NCBI GenBank assembly: GCA_012959275.1
Contig: DUDM01000007.1
Span: forward strand, 1-40,041
Length of the DNA stretch: 40,041 nucleotides
Source of the DNA: Candidatus Poseidoniales archaeon
GTDB taxonomy: Archaea; Thermoplasmatota; Poseidoniia; Poseidoniales; Poseidoniaceae
Direction: 5' to 3'
Position 1 is the stretch's first letter. The number at the start of each line of letters is the position of its first letter. A program made the position numbers and the translations under genes. The notes beneath the pieces are model-generated. The model was not told the origin of the DNA and searched no databases. It saw only the letters and a list, made by a program, of their open reading frames with translations. Below are positions 14,837 through 23,506 of this stretch, in pieces.

Positions 14837-16672
14837 TTATCTGCCCCAGAAATGGTCTTGTTTGCGGTGCAAAGCGATGAGTTGCTCAAGAACTTCCTCT
14901 TCCTGCGCAGTCATCTCTAATTTTTTCAATCTACGAGCATGACTTTCAGGAACATCTACCAGCAGGACATCTTGCTCATCAATTCCTCTACCAACGGTTG
15001 CACCTCTGATGGCACAAGCAACCTCATCTCCCTGAGTTGCTTGTTGCATAGAATCTTCCCCGCTGCGCAATGATTTCACACGGCCGATACTTGTGCCATC
15101 CTCTTTCATCAAATATTGACCGACATGTATTCTTCCCGCCAAAACCCTGATACCCACAACTGCTGGATTGCTGCGCCTGAAAATATGGTCCCGCATGATG
15201 AGGATTTTGCCAGGATAAACCAGAGCTTCCCTACTTGCTTCCTCTATTTTCCGCTTAGTTTCTTCATTCCATTCTTCTAATCTCTCGATAATATGGTAAA
15301 TGATTTCTCCTTCAAGTAACTTTACTGGCGAATCCTCTGCTCTCAAGGAATCTCCGATTTCATTTACTGCAGAAGTAGAGAATGCAAGAATAATTCGATG
15401 CAATGGGTCTTTTGCATTTTGTGCTGTTAATAAGTCGCGCTTGTTAACTTGACCAATTGTGGCAAGGCGTATGGGCACCTCCAACTTTTTCAATTCAAAT
15501 GCTAGTGCTTCTAGTCCACCTAATGTATCTGATTTTAGCACAACGCCTTCTTCATCCGTCTCAAAGGAAATTTTTGCTTCCTCCCATGCTAATGCTTCCG
15601 CATTGGTTAATTCTTCATCGCTATTAGAAAGCCTCAAAGAAGTACCGGCAAGAACATTTTCAAGCCCAGGCCCACTAATTTTGACACCTGATGCTGCTTT
15701 GATAAAATCGACACTATCCCAGCGATCTCCAGCATCTCTCATTTCTGACATGCCACGAGGTTGGAACATCCCTTTGATGTGAGTCTGAAAGGGACCATCT
15801 TGGGAAACTAAGGTTATTCTGTCTCCTTTTTTCAACTCACCACGGTAAAGGATGACATCGATTGTCTTACCTAGCCCTCGTTCCTCCTTCATTTCAAGGA
15901 CGGTGCCCTCTGCCGGACCAAGAGTATCTCTGAGTCTATCTTCAAGGAACCTTTCTGCTAAACCAATGGATATCGCCAATAGGTCTTGCAGGCCTTCTCC
16001 TTCTTTGGCTGAACACGGAACGACTGCTACTGATTGAGTGAAATCGCGCAGTTGGTCATAACGTTCGATGTTGAATCCATGTTCGGAAAACTGCCCGAGC
16101 AATTTCCACCATTTTTCTTCAAAATATTCTCGAACATCGGGCCGCTGGTCAGCAAATGACTCAGTGAAACTACGTCCACGTTCACACATCCATCCATGAA
16201 GGCGGTCAATTTTATTTGCTGCAACTATGAATGGAGTTTTCTGTTTACGAAGAATATTCAATGATTCAATGGTTTGAGGTTGCAAACCTTCCATCAAGTC
16301 AACCACAAGAATTGCAATATCTGCTAATGCTCCACCCCGGTTTCTCAGGCTGGTGAATGAATGATGGCCGGGAGTATCGATAAATAAGAGCCCAGGAGAC
16401 TTGAATTTACGTCCGCCCATCATTTCTTTACATGCTTCATTGAGCAGGTCTGCAGGAACTTCAGTGGCCCCAATATGTTGAGTTATTCCACCGGCTTCTC
16501 TTGCCATTACACTGGCTTGGCGGTCCATCCCAAGAGAACGGACATAATCGAGAATACTGGTTTTGCCGTGGTCTACATGGCCAAGAACACTCACGATTGG
16601 TTGACGGTTATCGCCGAGAGGTTGGCTATCAGTCGCTTCTACGACCTCTTCTTCATTCTCAGTTTCACTCAT
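14837..16672 (-). CDS. infB: Translation initiation factor aIF5B
   Basis: Bounded by eL24/Ndk. G-domain VSVLGHVDHGKTSILDYVR, IDTPGHHSF, AANKIDR; C-terminal aIF5B-like domains. Start taken as MSETENEEEV. Confidence 0.95.
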   Translation of the reverse strand: MSETENEEEVVEATDSQPLGDNRQPIVSVLGHVDHGKTSILDYVRSLGMDRQASVMAREAGGITQHIGATEVPADLLNEACKEMMGGRKFKSPGLLFIDTPGHHSFTSLRNRGGALADIAILVVDLMEGLQPQTIESLNILRKQKTPFIVAANKIDRLHGWMCERGRSFTESFADQRPDVREYFEEKWWKLLGQFSEHGFNIERYDQLRDFTQSVAVVPCSAKEGEGLQDLLAISIGLAERFLEDRLRDTLGPAEGTVLEMKEERGLGKTIDVILYRGELKKGDRITLVSQDGPFQTHIKGMFQPRGMSEMRDAGDRWDSVDFIKAASGVKISGPGLENVLAGTSLRLSNSDEELTNAEALAWEEAKISFETDEEGVVLKSDTLGGLEALAFELKKLEVPIRLATIGQVNKRDLLTAQNAKDPLHRIILAFSTSAVNEIGDSLRAEDSPVKLLEGEIIYHIIERLEEWNEETKRKIEEASREALVYPGKILIMRDHIFRRSNPAVVGIRVLAGRIHVGQYLMKEDGTSIGRVKSLRSGEDSMQQATQGDEVACAIRGATVGRGIDEQDVLLVDVPESHARRLKKLEMTAQEEEVLEQLIALHRKQDHFWGR

Positions 16673-16694
16673 ATGGCCCACCAACTAGTGGAAT

Positions 16695-17144
16695 TCAGGA
16701 TTCGTAAACCCATTTTTGACTGTCACAGGACCAGTCCATGGTGCCATCAGGGAACCATAAGTTGAGTTCGAACTCTGCGGTTTCTTCCGCATCACTGCCA
16801 TGAATCATATTGAATCCCATATCCATTCCAAAATCACCGCGAATGGTTCCAGGTGCCGCATCTCTTCCATTTGTTGGACCGATTAGGCCTCGTGCCACCT
16901 TAATTGCTTCTACTCCTCTCCATGCCATACAAACTACAGGCCCGCTGGTTACGAATTTGATTAGTCCTTCAAAGAATGGGCGCTCGCTATGAACTGCGTA
17001 ATGGGCGCGGGCGATTTCCTCACTTGGAACAACTCCCTTCAATCCAACTAATTGGAGACCTTTAGCCTCAAAACGGCCAATGATTTCTCCAACTAACCCT
17101 CTTTGTACTCCATCTGGTTTTACCATAACGTATGTGGTCTGCAT
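16695..17144 (-). CDS. ndk: Nucleoside diphosphate kinase
   Basis: MQTTYVMVKPDGVQRGLVGEIIGRFEAKGLQLVGLK; NMIHGSDAEETAEFELNLWF. Confidence 0.96.
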   Translation of the reverse strand: MQTTYVMVKPDGVQRGLVGEIIGRFEAKGLQLVGLKGVVPSEEIARAHYAVHSERPFFEGLIKFVTSGPVVCMAWRGVEAIKVARGLIGPTNGRDAAPGTIRGDFGMDMGFNMIHGSDAEETAEFELNLWFPDGTMDWSCDSQKWVYES

Positions 17145-17266
17145 GCTACTCACTGAGCCGCCGTGCGGCCTACCCTTCATGAAGGATACCCCCTTAAATT
17201 GAATGAAGTATACCTCTGAAATAAGAAATAATCAGGGCAAACGAGCCACGTTAACCAATTATTGGT

Positions 17267-17458
17267 TCATCGAACGCCGCCACGCACATAATGGCGTGTC
17301 CACTTAACACGGCGTGGATTACGTTTCAAGTTGAGGGCGTTTTTACGAGCCTTACTGTTTTTGAACCACATAACTGTACCATCACGCTTGATGAACATTA
17401 GACCTGTTCCTGGTTCAATCTCTTCTCCAGAGAAGGTGCAGATTCTACGCTCAGGCAT
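17267..17458 (-). CDS. rpl24e: 50S ribosomal protein eL24
   Basis: MPERRICTFSGEEIEPGTGLMFIKRDGTVMWFKNSKARKNALNLKRNPRRVKWT. Confidence 0.93.
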   Translation of the reverse strand: MPERRICTFSGEEIEPGTGLMFIKRDGTVMWFKNSKARKNALNLKRNPRRVKWTRHYVRGGVR

Positions 17459-17463
17459 TTCCT

Positions 17464-17688
17464 TCACCTCACATTCAACTTGCGGGCTTCACGGCCAGTA
17501 TCTCGGAGCATCAAAATATCCCCAATTCGAATTGGCCCCACAACGTTGCGGGTGATAATACGTCCAATATCACGGGGGTTCGGTGCATCGTTAACACGGA
17601 CTTTGACCTGAGTTGCTTCTCCGGTCATTCCAGTACGGCCGACAATTTCGACAACTTCTGCTGGCCATCCATTGACCTCATCGCTCAT
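17464..17688 (-). CDS. rps28e: 30S ribosomal protein eS28
   Basis: [61 protein letters not shown]. Confidence 0.94.
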   Translation of the reverse strand: MSDEVNGWPAEVVEIVGRTGMTGEATQVKVRVNDAPNPRDIGRIITRNVVGPIRIGDILMLRDTGREARKLNVR

Positions 17689-17705
17689 CTAAATCTCTCC
17701 AATAT

Positions 17706-18080
17706 TCACTCTGTGAGTTTTGAAATCTGATCAACTATGCTGTTGAAATTTGCTTGACCGGCTTTTCCGATGTCCATCAAAGCCAACGATGCAGTCTTGA
17801 CGCCTTTTGGCATTCCTGCTTCTTTTGCTAGGAATTCTTGACTTGGTACATATCCGTATGGGATTTTTTTCTCATCGCAAATCATTGGGATGTGAGCAAG
17901 TAATTCTGGCGGGTTAACGTCTTCTGCAAGCACGATGAACTTGGCATTACCACGTTCGCAGGCCTTAGTGACCTCGTTGCTTCCTTTCTTTACTGCTCCA
18001 TTCTTTGCTGCTGTCTGAACCAGTTCATAAACTGCATCAGCCAGGTCGTTAGGTGTTTCAAATCGTACGTGTACAGTCAT
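17706..18080 (-). CDS. rpl7ae: 50S ribosomal protein eL8 (L7Ae)
   Basis: GAVKKGSNEVTKACERGNAKFIVLAEDVNPPELLAHIPMICDEKKIPYGYVPSQEFL. Start MTVHVRFETP at 18080. Confidence 0.94.
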   Translation of the reverse strand: MTVHVRFETPNDLADAVYELVQTAAKNGAVKKGSNEVTKACERGNAKFIVLAEDVNPPELLAHIPMICDEKKIPYGYVPSQEFLAKEAGMPKGVKTASLALMDIGKAGQANFNSIVDQISKLTE

Positions 18081-18130
18081 TGGAATCTCTCCATTTCCCT
18101 CATGTAAGGCAGCGCTGCGCACAGCATCGG

Positions 18131-18142
18131 GGGTTTAAACCC
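18131..18142. repeat. 12-bp perfect palindrome GGGTTTAAACCC
   Basis: Read directly. Lies in the leader/intergenic region between prs and rpl7ae. Confidence 0.8.
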
Positions 18143-18206
18143 AACGGAACATTATCAACCTTCTCGAGATTAATAACAACCACATAGTGGCTCGCAGTGT
18201 TCCGTT
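18143..18206. promoter_or_regulatory. Inverted repeat AACGGAACA…TGTTCCGTT flanking a TATA-like sequence
   Basis: Perfect 9-bp arms at 18143-18151 and 18198-18206. The TTATTAAT-like element (minus strand, about 18169-18176) sits at the midpoint. Confidence 0.5.
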
Positions 18207-18221
18207 TACGCATTTTCATAT

Positions 18222-19151
18222 TCAAAGACCAAGCATTTGCCGGACCCCTCTTGCGAGGGCTTTTCCACCTGATATCACAGACCTTGGATTAGCCAAAGAA
18301 TTAGTTGCATGAACTCCATCGACATGCTGATCTAAGCGTGAAATAGCACCACCAGTAAACAAACCATGAGTACAAGCTGCATGAACTTCTATTGCTCCTT
18401 GAGTGTGTAATGCTTCACTGGCTTTACAAATGGTGCCTCCTGTTGAAATCATATCGTCAACAATTGCCACAATCGCCCCTTCCACATCGAGGTCCTTGGC
18501 TTTGTGAACAATATTATGGGCATCAATCCTAGTTTTTTCCAAGTATGAAAACTTACAGCCTATTGCTTGGGCAACAGAAGAGGCCCTTTCTATTGCGCCT
18601 TTATCGGGACTCAGAATAAAATCGGGCTTAACAACCTCTTGCAGATGTGCAGCCAACTCAGGCATAGCCGAAACAAATGATACGGGTACTGAAAGCCCCT
18701 CAAGCGCCACTGGTGCATGAAGGTCGAGGACAATTATTCCATCGCAATGATTTGCGAAAATCCTTCCGAGGGCCTTTGCTGAGATTGCCTCACCTTTTTG
18801 AAAGCGCTTATCTTGACGCGAATAACCGAAGTAAGGGATTGCAAGATATATTCCTGGGCCGACATCTTTCCCTGATTCTTCTCCACCCTTCAGGCTATCA
18901 AGTCGCCCCGCCCTAACATCTGCTATCGCTTCGAGGGATAATAAGGTCTCAACAATTCCTGAATCAGGAAAGGTATTGGATACAACGACTACATCTTGAT
19001 TTCTCAATGAGTCAATAGATGCCTCAGGAATCCTCACATAGCCTTCAGTATCAGGGAACCTTCGAGATTCAATCTGCACATGTTGCCAATCTAACTCCTT
19101 TGCTAAGTCCTTAGCAAGACTCTTTGCACTCGAACCAGAGACTACAGGCAT
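18222..19151 (-). CDS. prs: Ribose-phosphate pyrophosphokinase
   Basis: FPDTEGYVRI, YFGYSRQDKRFQKGEAISAKALGRIF, VAIVDDMISTGGTICKASEALHTQGA (PRPP loop). Confidence 0.95.
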   Translation of the reverse strand: MPVVSGSSAKSLAKDLAKELDWQHVQIESRRFPDTEGYVRIPEASIDSLRNQDVVVVSNTFPDSGIVETLLSLEAIADVRAGRLDSLKGGEESGKDVGPGIYLAIPYFGYSRQDKRFQKGEAISAKALGRIFANHCDGIIVLDLHAPVALEGLSVPVSFVSAMPELAAHLQEVVKPDFILSPDKGAIERASSVAQAIGCKFSYLEKTRIDAHNIVHKAKDLDVEGAIVAIVDDMISTGGTICKASEALHTQGAIEVHAACTHGLFTGGAISRLDQHVDGVHATNSLANPRSVISGGKALARGVRQMLGL

Positions 19152-19316
19152 CGGCTTCCCTCATACGGACGGCATGGACTACGCCTCAAGGTTGTTGCGA
19201 ATGAAACAGCACATCAATAACTCAAGAATATATTGTTATTAACGCTAAAATCAATTAGAATCTAAGTTGGTTAGAAAGATTTTGACTCACAACGTTAACA
19301 TTATTCAGAATCAAAG

Positions 19317-19391
19317 TGGGCGAGGCAGGATTTGAACCTGCGACCTCCCGGTTATCAGCCGGGTGCTCCAACCAACCTAAGCTACCCGCCC
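19317..19391 (-). tRNA. tRNA-Ile (anticodon GAT)
   Basis: Reverse complement GGGCGGGTAGCTTAGGTTGGTTGGAGCACCCGGCTGATAACCGGGAGGTCGCAGGTTCAAATCCTGCCTCGCCC(A). 7-bp acceptor stem with one G-U, anticodon loop CTGATAA, T-loop GGTTCAAATCC; no encoded CCA. Confidence 0.95.
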
Positions 19392-19467
19392 TTCGGGATT
19401 TCGGGCGACCTGACTCGTAGTCATAACCATGACGGTCTACCCAAATCACTGGGCAATACTATTGAAT

Positions 19468-20058
19468 TCACTCTGAACCAAATTCCGGATCGTTGATTTG
19501 AATGAATGATGGAAGTTGTAGAGTTTTGTCAAATGTACGTGATAATACAACTTCATCCAATCTTTCACGAGTTCTTGATAATGCGGTGATTGGCACTCTC
19601 AAGATTGGTTCTACACCATATTGCCTCTGGATTCCAGAACGGACTTTCACAACAACACCACGATAGGTGCGCTTCACTTTCACTAACTTTGTTATAACTC
19701 CGATTTCCATTCCCTGGTTATCGAGCAATGCTCTATCCATCATTTCATCAGGTGCGTATAATTTCCCGGCAATTCTGACAGTGTCTCTCCACCTTCTTTG
19801 TAATTCACGCATGGACTTACTTAGCTTGACACTTCCATCTGGTTTGATGCTATGTACAAGTTCCTTTGCTAGTGGTGCAAGTTCTGCAGGCTTTCTCATG
19901 TATTCTTCAGCGATACTAGGTTCCACCTGAATGCGCATCGATTGAACGCGCGCTTCATTCGGGTGGTGTCTCTCACCTACAATCACTCCAACTTTCGTTT
20001 GATTCACGTATACCTCCCTCTGGAGGAGGTCCTGAATCGAATAGTCTCCTTTCGTCAT
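19468..20058 (-). CDS. PRC-barrel-like domain protein (two possible copies)
   Basis: DLLQREVYVNQTKVGVIVGERHHPNEARVQSMRIQVEP and RALLDNQGMEIGVITKLVKVKRTYRGVVVKV resemble PRC-barrel strands. Confidence 0.6.
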   Translation of the reverse strand: MTKGDYSIQDLLQREVYVNQTKVGVIVGERHHPNEARVQSMRIQVEPSIAEEYMRKPAELAPLAKELVHSIKPDGSVKLSKSMRELQRRWRDTVRIAGKLYAPDEMMDRALLDNQGMEIGVITKLVKVKRTYRGVVVKVRSGIQRQYGVEPILRVPITALSRTRERLDEVVLSRTFDKTLQLPSFIQINDPEFGSE

Positions 20059-20408
20059 TATTTTCCCATCCTTTTTTCTTAAACCTTTTCTGGTCTGTCA
20101 TCCGCTACTTCGACTCGGTATATGAACTATCGGTAATCTATAGGAACAGGTATGCAATTGGAGTATGTTACTGTAAAACCCATCTTCCAATATAAAATCA
20201 TAAAATTTAGAATCGATTTTTCATTGGCGTATAATCCTTAAGTCAATTAGAATATAGCGCCTTCTAAATATCTATCTTCAATTGATTAGATCATGAGATT
20301 AGGTATTTTTATTGTTCATTGGCTCTTAATCAGTGTTAATCTAATTGAAATTACTGAAAAACAAGCGCAAATTAAGAATGCATATATTGTAAGTAACATA
20401 TGAGAATA

Positions 20409-20439
20409 ATCAATTGGAATAATTGAAAAATCAATTGGA
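20409..20439. repeat. Direct repeat (A)ATCAATTGGA x2, 21-bp period
   Basis: AATCAATTGGA ends at 20418 and 20439. A third CAATTGGA occurs at 20155-20162. Confidence 0.6.
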
Positions 20440-20523
20440 TAATAGATAACTCCAAATGGGGAACATTATACGTCCTTCTAAGGATTGAAACCTTGATAAC
20501 TAAGAACGAGCATTAAAAACTTC

Positions 20524-21282
20524 ATGAGCGCCGAAGACTTGCACCCGAACCCACCTTGGAAAGACATTGAATGGCTCGAAAGTAAGGAGGCTAGAGTCAT
20601 TAGAATGATGGCAGAATTCGTGGCTCCAGAAACTCAACTCATTAACAAAGGATTCACCGATACGGTTGTTTTCTTTGGTTCAGCAAGAACTTCATTGAGT
20701 GAACCTGATTGTCTCGCAGCAACTGAAATTGCACGACGATTGAGTGAATGGGCAATCACTCCTAGAGCAGAAGGAGGAGGGGCTAGAGATGATGGTTCGC
20801 AAAGGTTCCATGTCTGTACTGGTGCTGGACCTGGGATAATGGAGGCATCGAATAAAGGCGCCTATGAAGCAGAAGCTGGGAACATCGGACTTGGAATAGA
20901 ATTGCCATTTGAGCCAGGAATCAATAAATGGGTTAGCCCAGACCTTGGGTTTCAATTCAAATATTTCGCGATGCGTAAATTTTGGTTCGTTTATCCCGCT
21001 AAAGCAATCCTTGTTTTCCCGGGGGGTTTTGGAACATTGGATGAATTATTCGAAGTTTTAACTTTGATTCAGACTGGAAAAATTTCCAAAAAACTCCCCA
21101 TCATTCTTTGGAATACAGAAAACTGGAAGCGCTTAATCGATTGGGATTTGTTAATTGAGACTGGAATGATCAGCCCAGGAGACATGGATTTGCTACATTT
21201 CTCTAGTGATGTTGATGAGGTAGTTTCTCTTCTATTAGAGCATCTTGGATCGTTGCCAGAAGTTGTTCCAAGCGCCCCATGA
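20524..21282 (+). CDS. LOG-family protein (TIGR00730-type Rossmann-fold nucleotide-binding protein)
   Basis: VVFFGSARTS, CTGAGPGIMEASNKGAYEAEAGNIGLGIELPFE, FPGGFGTLDELFEVLTLIQTGK. Confidence 0.92.
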   Translation: MSAEDLHPNPPWKDIEWLESKEARVIRMMAEFVAPETQLINKGFTDTVVFFGSARTSLSEPDCLAATEIARRLSEWAITPRAEGGGARDDGSQRFHVCTGAGPGIMEASNKGAYEAEAGNIGLGIELPFEPGINKWVSPDLGFQFKYFAMRKFWFVYPAKAILVFPGGFGTLDELFEVLTLIQTGKISKKLPIILWNTENWKRLIDWDLLIETGMISPGDMDLLHFSSDVDEVVSLLLEHLGSLPEVVPSAP

Positions 21283-21322
21283 TAGCCAATAGTAAATTGA
21301 ACAACACTTGTGCGGTTATTTG

Positions 21323-22009
21323 ATGGCGAAGGTTCTGGTGTTGGCAGACAATCAACCTCTCGCCGATGAATTCATTCAACTTCTCAAGCAAGATGGGCAT
21401 TCTGTCGTAGGAAAATTTGCTGAAGATGTAGACCACATTGTTTCGTTTTCAATCCCAGTAGATGAAAAAATCGAGGCGATAATGGTAATCCCTCCTTCCT
21501 CAGATTTAATCGGAAAAAGGTGCACCATAGTTGTCCATGATTTAGTTCAATGTGGGATGGAGGAATGGTCTGACCTGTCATTCCAAGAATGGTTCAACTC
21601 CAAATGCCAGCATCCCCCTGTACATGATTCCGTTCATTATTGGTTATCTTGGAGAGATACACTCTCTGCATTGATGGGAGTAGTATTTTCAAAAGCCCCA
21701 CTTCCAAAGAAATTAGATATTTGTGGAAGAAGGGGTATGTGTATTTTAGAAACATTTGAGGAATTCAAGATTCTGTATCAAAGAACGATGAGAGTATTGG
21801 ATTCAGGCATGGATGCTCAAGATTTAGAGAAAAAGACCATTGCTTCATTCCCTATAATTGCAAGAAGTAGTAGACCGAACTTGAATCCCCTTCATGAATC
21901 ACTTTTAGCAGCAGGCAGGGATGATGGTTGGAGACCAGCCTATGGAATTGGAGTTATTTTGATGGAATGGTTGGCCGGAAAGGTGGAAGCACAGGAAGGC
22001 GTGCTTTGA
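21323..22009 (+). CDS. Conserved-looking hypothetical protein, possible degenerate Rossmann fold
   Basis: 228-aa ORF from MAKVLVLADNQPLADEF. Contains LPKKLDICGRRGMCILETFEEFKILYQRTM. Family not recognised. Confidence 0.75.
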   Translation: MAKVLVLADNQPLADEFIQLLKQDGHSVVGKFAEDVDHIVSFSIPVDEKIEAIMVIPPSSDLIGKRCTIVVHDLVQCGMEEWSDLSFQEWFNSKCQHPPVHDSVHYWLSWRDTLSALMGVVFSKAPLPKKLDICGRRGMCILETFEEFKILYQRTMRVLDSGMDAQDLEKKTIASFPIIARSSRPNLNPLHESLLAAGRDDGWRPAYGIGVILMEWLAGKVEAQEGVL

Positions 22010-22035
22010 AGAACCTCCGTCACCCGGATGTATTC

Positions 22036-22467
22036 ATGACCGACCTTCTCAAGACGCAGGATAAGGATGGCAGAAACGTCAGCCCAGTTCTTTCTAAAGA
22101 ATGCAAGAACTTCATGATTGATATCGATGGCACTATCTGCGATGATGTGCCAAATGAAGAACCTGAAAGAATGGTAGATGTAAAAGTCTACGAAGGAGCA
22201 GTTGAAACAATCAATAAATGGTTCGATGAAGGGCATATCATCACATTTTTCACAAGCCGAACCGAGGCACACCGTGAAGTCACAGAAACTTGGTTGGCAA
22301 AGCATGGATTCAGGTATCATGGAATTCTATTTGGTAAACCCAGAGGGGGAAACTACCACTGGATAGACAATCATACCGTAAGGGCAACGAAATTCCACGA
22401 TAATTTCACTGACTTAGTAAAGAAGGTAAAACAAATTGAAGTTTTCCCAGATGAGCCTGAAGTTTGA
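22036..22467 (+). CDS. HAD-like hydrolase
   Basis: NFMIDIDGTICDDVPNEEPERM, ITFFTSRTEAHREVTETWLAKHGFRYHGILFGKPRGGNYHWIDN. Start taken at MTDLLKTQDKDG. Confidence 0.8.
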   Translation: MTDLLKTQDKDGRNVSPVLSKECKNFMIDIDGTICDDVPNEEPERMVDVKVYEGAVETINKWFDEGHIITFFTSRTEAHREVTETWLAKHGFRYHGILFGKPRGGNYHWIDNHTVRATKFHDNFTDLVKKVKQIEVFPDEPEV

Positions 22468-22468
22468 G

Positions 22469-23470
22469 TTAGCCAAAAATGTCTGCTCCAAGAATTGGAA
22501 GCAATACGCTAGCATCACCCTCAACACAAATATGAGGGGCTTCCGGCTTCATTTTACCCCAAGATATTGCTTCTCGTAATCGAGCCCCAGATAGACTCCC
22601 ATCATGTTCAGGAGCAGTGGTAATGTAGACTGCCGAATCTAGGCCTTCACGATATTGGTTCCACCAAATCACGTGATGTTTAGAAATACCTCCACCAATC
22701 ATCAAAGCGTTTGAGGTTTCCACATTCCATGTTAGGTCTGAAAGAATTTGCTCATCTGCCAGAGTATCAATATGAAAATCTCGATATTTTTGTCTGAACA
22801 TGAATAGTTGTGCTCCAATACTTCCATCTGTTATTCCTGGAATTACTACAGGAATCTTGTGTTTGGCTGCCCAATAAATAATCGAATCCTCTGTTCCAAT
22901 CCTCTTTCCTAATTCCCAAACTAAGTTAATGCTTCCGAAACCCAACCAGAGGTCTGCTCCTGATTTTCCTGTTTCAGCCATTCTATCATTTCTAATATCT
23001 TCAAGAATAGGCATTACCATCGCCTCAATTATTTCACCATAAGATTGGTTAGGTACCACCACGTTGCCAAGGCGCATCAATCCAACTTCGCCTAATTCGA
23101 TATCGTCTAATTCAAATGACCCGTGATAATAATGCTTGTAGGCTCTTGCAATATCGTGGTCAAGCATTCCACAAGTTGTTGAAACAATATTGAACATTTG
23201 TCTTTTTAGTGATTCGACAAAGAATCCTCTCGTTCCTGTTGCACAAAGGCATGCTGGGAAAGATAACCAGTTGAGAATTTTAGAAGAATCATAGTTTTTT
23301 TCATCAATTTGAGATTGCATATCCCTCAGCATATCTCTTGCTTTTGCCAACTTTGTTGCTGTGAACCCCCCCGCCTCAGCCATTTGATCAAGCAGCTTCT
23401 TTGTCGAGCCGCCTTCGGTGAAATCGTAGTCCACAACAACTTTGTTGAATGACTCAGGGTCTAATGCCAT
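22469..23470 (-). CDS. dys: Deoxyhypusine synthase (or DHS-like)
   Basis: IVSTTCGMLDHDIARAYKHYYHGSFELDD, LGNVVVPNQSY, SAVYITTAPEHDGSLSGARLREAISWGKMKPEAPHICVEGDASVLLPIL (contains the SWGK lysine). Confidence 0.9.
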   Translation of the reverse strand: MALDPESFNKVVVDYDFTEGGSTKKLLDQMAEAGGFTATKLAKARDMLRDMQSQIDEKNYDSSKILNWLSFPACLCATGTRGFFVESLKRQMFNIVSTTCGMLDHDIARAYKHYYHGSFELDDIELGEVGLMRLGNVVVPNQSYGEIIEAMVMPILEDIRNDRMAETGKSGADLWLGFGSINLVWELGKRIGTEDSIIYWAAKHKIPVVIPGITDGSIGAQLFMFRQKYRDFHIDTLADEQILSDLTWNVETSNALMIGGGISKHHVIWWNQYREGLDSAVYITTAPEHDGSLSGARLREAISWGKMKPEAPHICVEGDASVLLPILGADIFG

Positions 23471-23506
23471 GTGCTGAGCGACCTGAGTTTTACTGATGAA
23501 TGCTAC

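Noticed and set aside
19255-19449. 64-aa minus-strand ORF across the tRNA
   Set aside because: It is a translation of the tRNA-Ile gene (…PADNREVAGSNPASP… is a typical tRNA-derived spurious peptide).
20470-20500. GATTGAAACC resembling a CRISPR repeat 3' end (ATTGAAAC)
   Set aside because: Single occurrence; no regularly spaced repeats nearby, no cas genes.
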